Shown: piece after piece, positions 4,402-5,745 of the stretch | Layout: each line of letters begins with the position of its first letter | Numbering within the stretch: the first letter of the stretch is position 1 | Assembly: GCA_001795245.1 (NCBI GenBank) | Contig: MGOD01000032.1 | Coordinates: 2,906-8,650, forward strand | Reading direction: 5' to 3' | DNA from: Chloroflexi bacterium RBG_16_70_13 | GTDB taxonomy: Bacteria; Chloroflexota; Limnocylindria; Limnocylindrales; CSP1-4 | Length of the DNA: 5,745 nt | The notes under the pieces: generated by a model | Database searches by the model: none | The model's input: the letters and a program-made list of their open reading frames with translations, nothing else | Told to the model about the DNA's origin: nothing | Translations under genes and position numbers: made by a program

Positions 4402-5745
4402 ATGGGCGCGTTCCGTTCCTCCGATCCGCCGGCCGCGCAGGCACCGCTCGCACCACCGGCATCGCCGGTCCTCACGGGCGAGCAGATCGCGGCGATCAGC
4501 CGCTTCCCGGACCAGAATCCCAACCCCGTCCTGCGAATGACGGCCGACGGGCGGCTCCACTACGCGAACGACGCGAGCGCCGGCGTCATCGCGGCGATGG
4601 GGGCTACTCTCGGCGAGCCCCTCGCCGGCGAGTGGCGATCGAGGATCGAGTCGGCCACGGCATCGGGCCAGCCGTTCGAGGTCCGGGTCGGGTCAGCCAC
4701 GTTCGAGCTCCTTGCCGTCGAGGTCCCGGAGTTCGCGTTCGTGAACCTGTACGGGACAGACGTGACGGCCCGCAAGGCCGTCGCCCGCTTCCCCGACCAG
4801 AACCCGAACCCGGTCTTCCGGCTCGACTGGGACGGCCGGATCGTCTACGCCAACGACGCCAGCGGAGACCTGATCGAGGGGATCGGCTGCCGGATTGGCG
4901 GCACGATCGAGGGCGAGCTGTGGGATCGCCTGAAAGCCCGGGCCTCGGCGGGCGATCGGGTGGTCGTCGAGGTCCAGAGCGGCGGTCGGACATACGCCCT
5001 CCTGCCGGTGGACGTCCCGGAGTTCGGCTTCATCAACGTCTACGGCACCGACGTCACCGCCGCGAAGGAGCTCGAGCGGCTGCACCGCGAGAACGAGCGC
5101 CTCCTGCTGAACATCCTGCCCGAGCCGATCGCCGACCGCCTCCGGCGAGGCGAGCGTTTGATCGCCGACCGCTTCGACGACGTGACGCTCCTCTTCGCCG
5201 ACATCGTCGGCTTCACCGAACTGTCAAGCTCGATGCGTGCCGACGAGCTCGTCGGCGTCCTCAACGACGTCTTCACGGTCTTCGACGACCTCGTCGAGGA
5301 GCACGGCCTCGAGAAGGTCAAGACGATCGGCGACGCATACATGGTCGTCGGCGGCCTGACCGACCCGAGCCCGGACCACTCCGAGCGGGTGGCGAGGATG
5401 GCGATCGCCCTCGCCGCGCGGATCGCCGAGATCGAGGCCGCGAGCCTCTTCGGGATCCGGTTCCGGGTCGGCATCAACTGCGGGCCGGTCGTTGCCGGGG
5501 TCATCGGCACGAAGAAGTTCATCTACGACATCTGGGGCGACACCGTGAACCTCGCCAGCCGCATGGAATCGACCGGCGTGCCGGGGCGCGTCCAGGTCTC
5601 GGCCGCGCTCGAGGAGCGGCTCCGCGGACGCTTCCGGCTGGCGCCCCGCGGGCTCGTCGAGGTCAAGGGCAAAGGCTTCCTGCCGACCTGGTTCCTCGAG
5701 GGTGAGGTCGCTCAGGCACCCCGGTCGCGATCGTCGCACCAGGCC
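4402..5745 (+). CDS. Class III adenylate cyclase with two tandem PAS-type domains (3' end outside the window)
   Basis: From ATG 4402 the frame stays open for 448 codons to the window edge, so the C terminus is missing. After a Pro/Ala-rich N terminus (1-30) come two PAS-like repeats, R34-K125 and R129-K222. Each opens with RFPDQNPNPV and a DGR...YANDAS core, and each closes with a YGTDVTAxK linker. A helical transducer segment (AKELERLHRENERLLLNILPEPIADRL, 221-247) leads into the catalytic domain (about 258-433). All six canonical residues are present: metal-binding D267 (FADIVGFT) and D311 (IGDAYM), adenine-specifying K307 and D376 (YDIWGD), and transition-state N383 and R387 (NLASRM). Their spacing equals that of the mycobacterial enzyme Rv1625c as I recall it. 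Lys/Asp rather than Glu/Cys indicates ATP to cAMP, not cGMP. There is no membrane segment or signal peptide, so it is a cytosolic homodimer. The sensed signal is unknown. The catalytic domain looks nearly complete; the last 15 residues visible (QAPRSRSSHQA region) look like a tail. Confidence 0.93.
   Translation, partial: MGAFRSSDPPAAQAPLAPPASPVLTGEQIAAISRFPDQNPNPVLRMTADGRLHYANDASAGVIAAMGATLGEPLAGEWRSRIESATASGQPFEVRVGSATFELLAVEVPEFAFVNLYGTDVTARKAVARFPDQNPNPVFRLDWDGRIVYANDASGDLIEGIGCRIGGTIEGELWDRLKARASAGDRVVVEVQSGGRTYALLPVDVPEFGFINVYGTDVTAAKELERLHRENERLLLNILPEPIADRLRRGERLIADRFDDVTLLFADIVGFTELSSSMRADELVGVLNDVFTVFDDLVEEHGLEKVKTIGDAYMVVGGLTDPSPDHSERVARMAIALAARIAEIEAASLFGIRFRVGINCGPVVAGVIGTKKFIYDIWGDTVNLASRMESTGVPGRVQVSAALEERLRGRFRLAPRGLVEVKGKGFLPTWFLEGEVAQAPRSRSSHQA

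Noticed and set aside
3835..4560. Minus-strand open frame opposite the VOC gene
   Set aside because: It is an antisense shadow that crosses the terminator and the cyclase start. The VOC fold and its Shine-Dalgarno on the other strand are clear.
4398..5705. 435-residue plus-strand frame overlapping the cyclase
   Set aside because: It is an out-of-frame product made mostly of Arg, Pro, Gly and Ala. The frame from 4402 encodes the cyclase and stays open to the window edge.
4402..5745. Guanylate cyclase or diguanylate cyclase
   Set aside because: The purine-specifying positions are K307 and D376 (adenylate type), and there is no GGDEF motif.

Overview
The window is very GC-rich DNA (about 70 % by eye), densely coded on both strands. 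It holds five complete or near-complete genes and two genes that run off its ends. The lipoprotein signals, the GTG starts and the apparently leaderless start sites suggest a high-GC bacterium such as a Chloroflexota (Limnocylindria/Ellin6529-like) or actinobacterial lineage. That placement is inference; there is no rRNA or other phylogenetic marker here.

Layout, left to right. (1) 1-275, minus strand: the N-terminal 91 residues of a protein with a GMTCxxC heavy-metal-associated (HMA) domain, whose C-terminal part lies outside the window. (2) 384-1013, plus strand, divergent from it: an unrecognised small lipoprotein. (3) 1079-3817, minus strand: a complete three-gene metal-uptake ABC transporter operon, in the order substrate-binding lipoprotein, ATPase, permease (ZnuABC/MntABC/TroABC-like, cluster A-I). 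The gaps are very short: 19 nt, then a 4-nt ATGA overlap. A sigma70-type promoter (perfect TTGACA, 18-nt spacer, CAATAT) lies directly against the first start codon, so the mRNA is predicted to be leaderless or nearly so. (4) 3967-4302, plus strand, divergent: a small single-domain VOC (glyoxalase/bleomycin-resistance fold) protein with a good Shine-Dalgarno, followed by a strong terminator hairpin. (5) 4402 to the window end, plus strand: a soluble class III adenylate cyclase with two tandem, nearly duplicated PAS-type sensor domains and all six canonical catalytic residues. It has no stop codon inside the window.

How the genes work together. The three ABC genes form one machine. The lipoprotein binds Zn(II) or Mn(II) outside the membrane through a predicted His69/His139/His205/Asp280 site, the polytopic permease passes the ion, and the ATPase drives transport. 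The ATPase carries histidine clusters at both ends, which is unusual and suggests cytosolic metal binding or sensing. The HMA protein at the left edge is also a metal-handling protein, probably for copper, but is a separate transcription unit. The VOC protein and the cyclase show no sequence-based link to metal uptake.

I do not see a mobile element, CRISPR array, tRNA or rRNA. The points most worth a second look are the His-tailed ATPase, the leaderless promoter with a palindrome in its spacer, the duplicated-PAS cyclase, and the terminator whose left arm can pair with either of two identical 10-nt segments.
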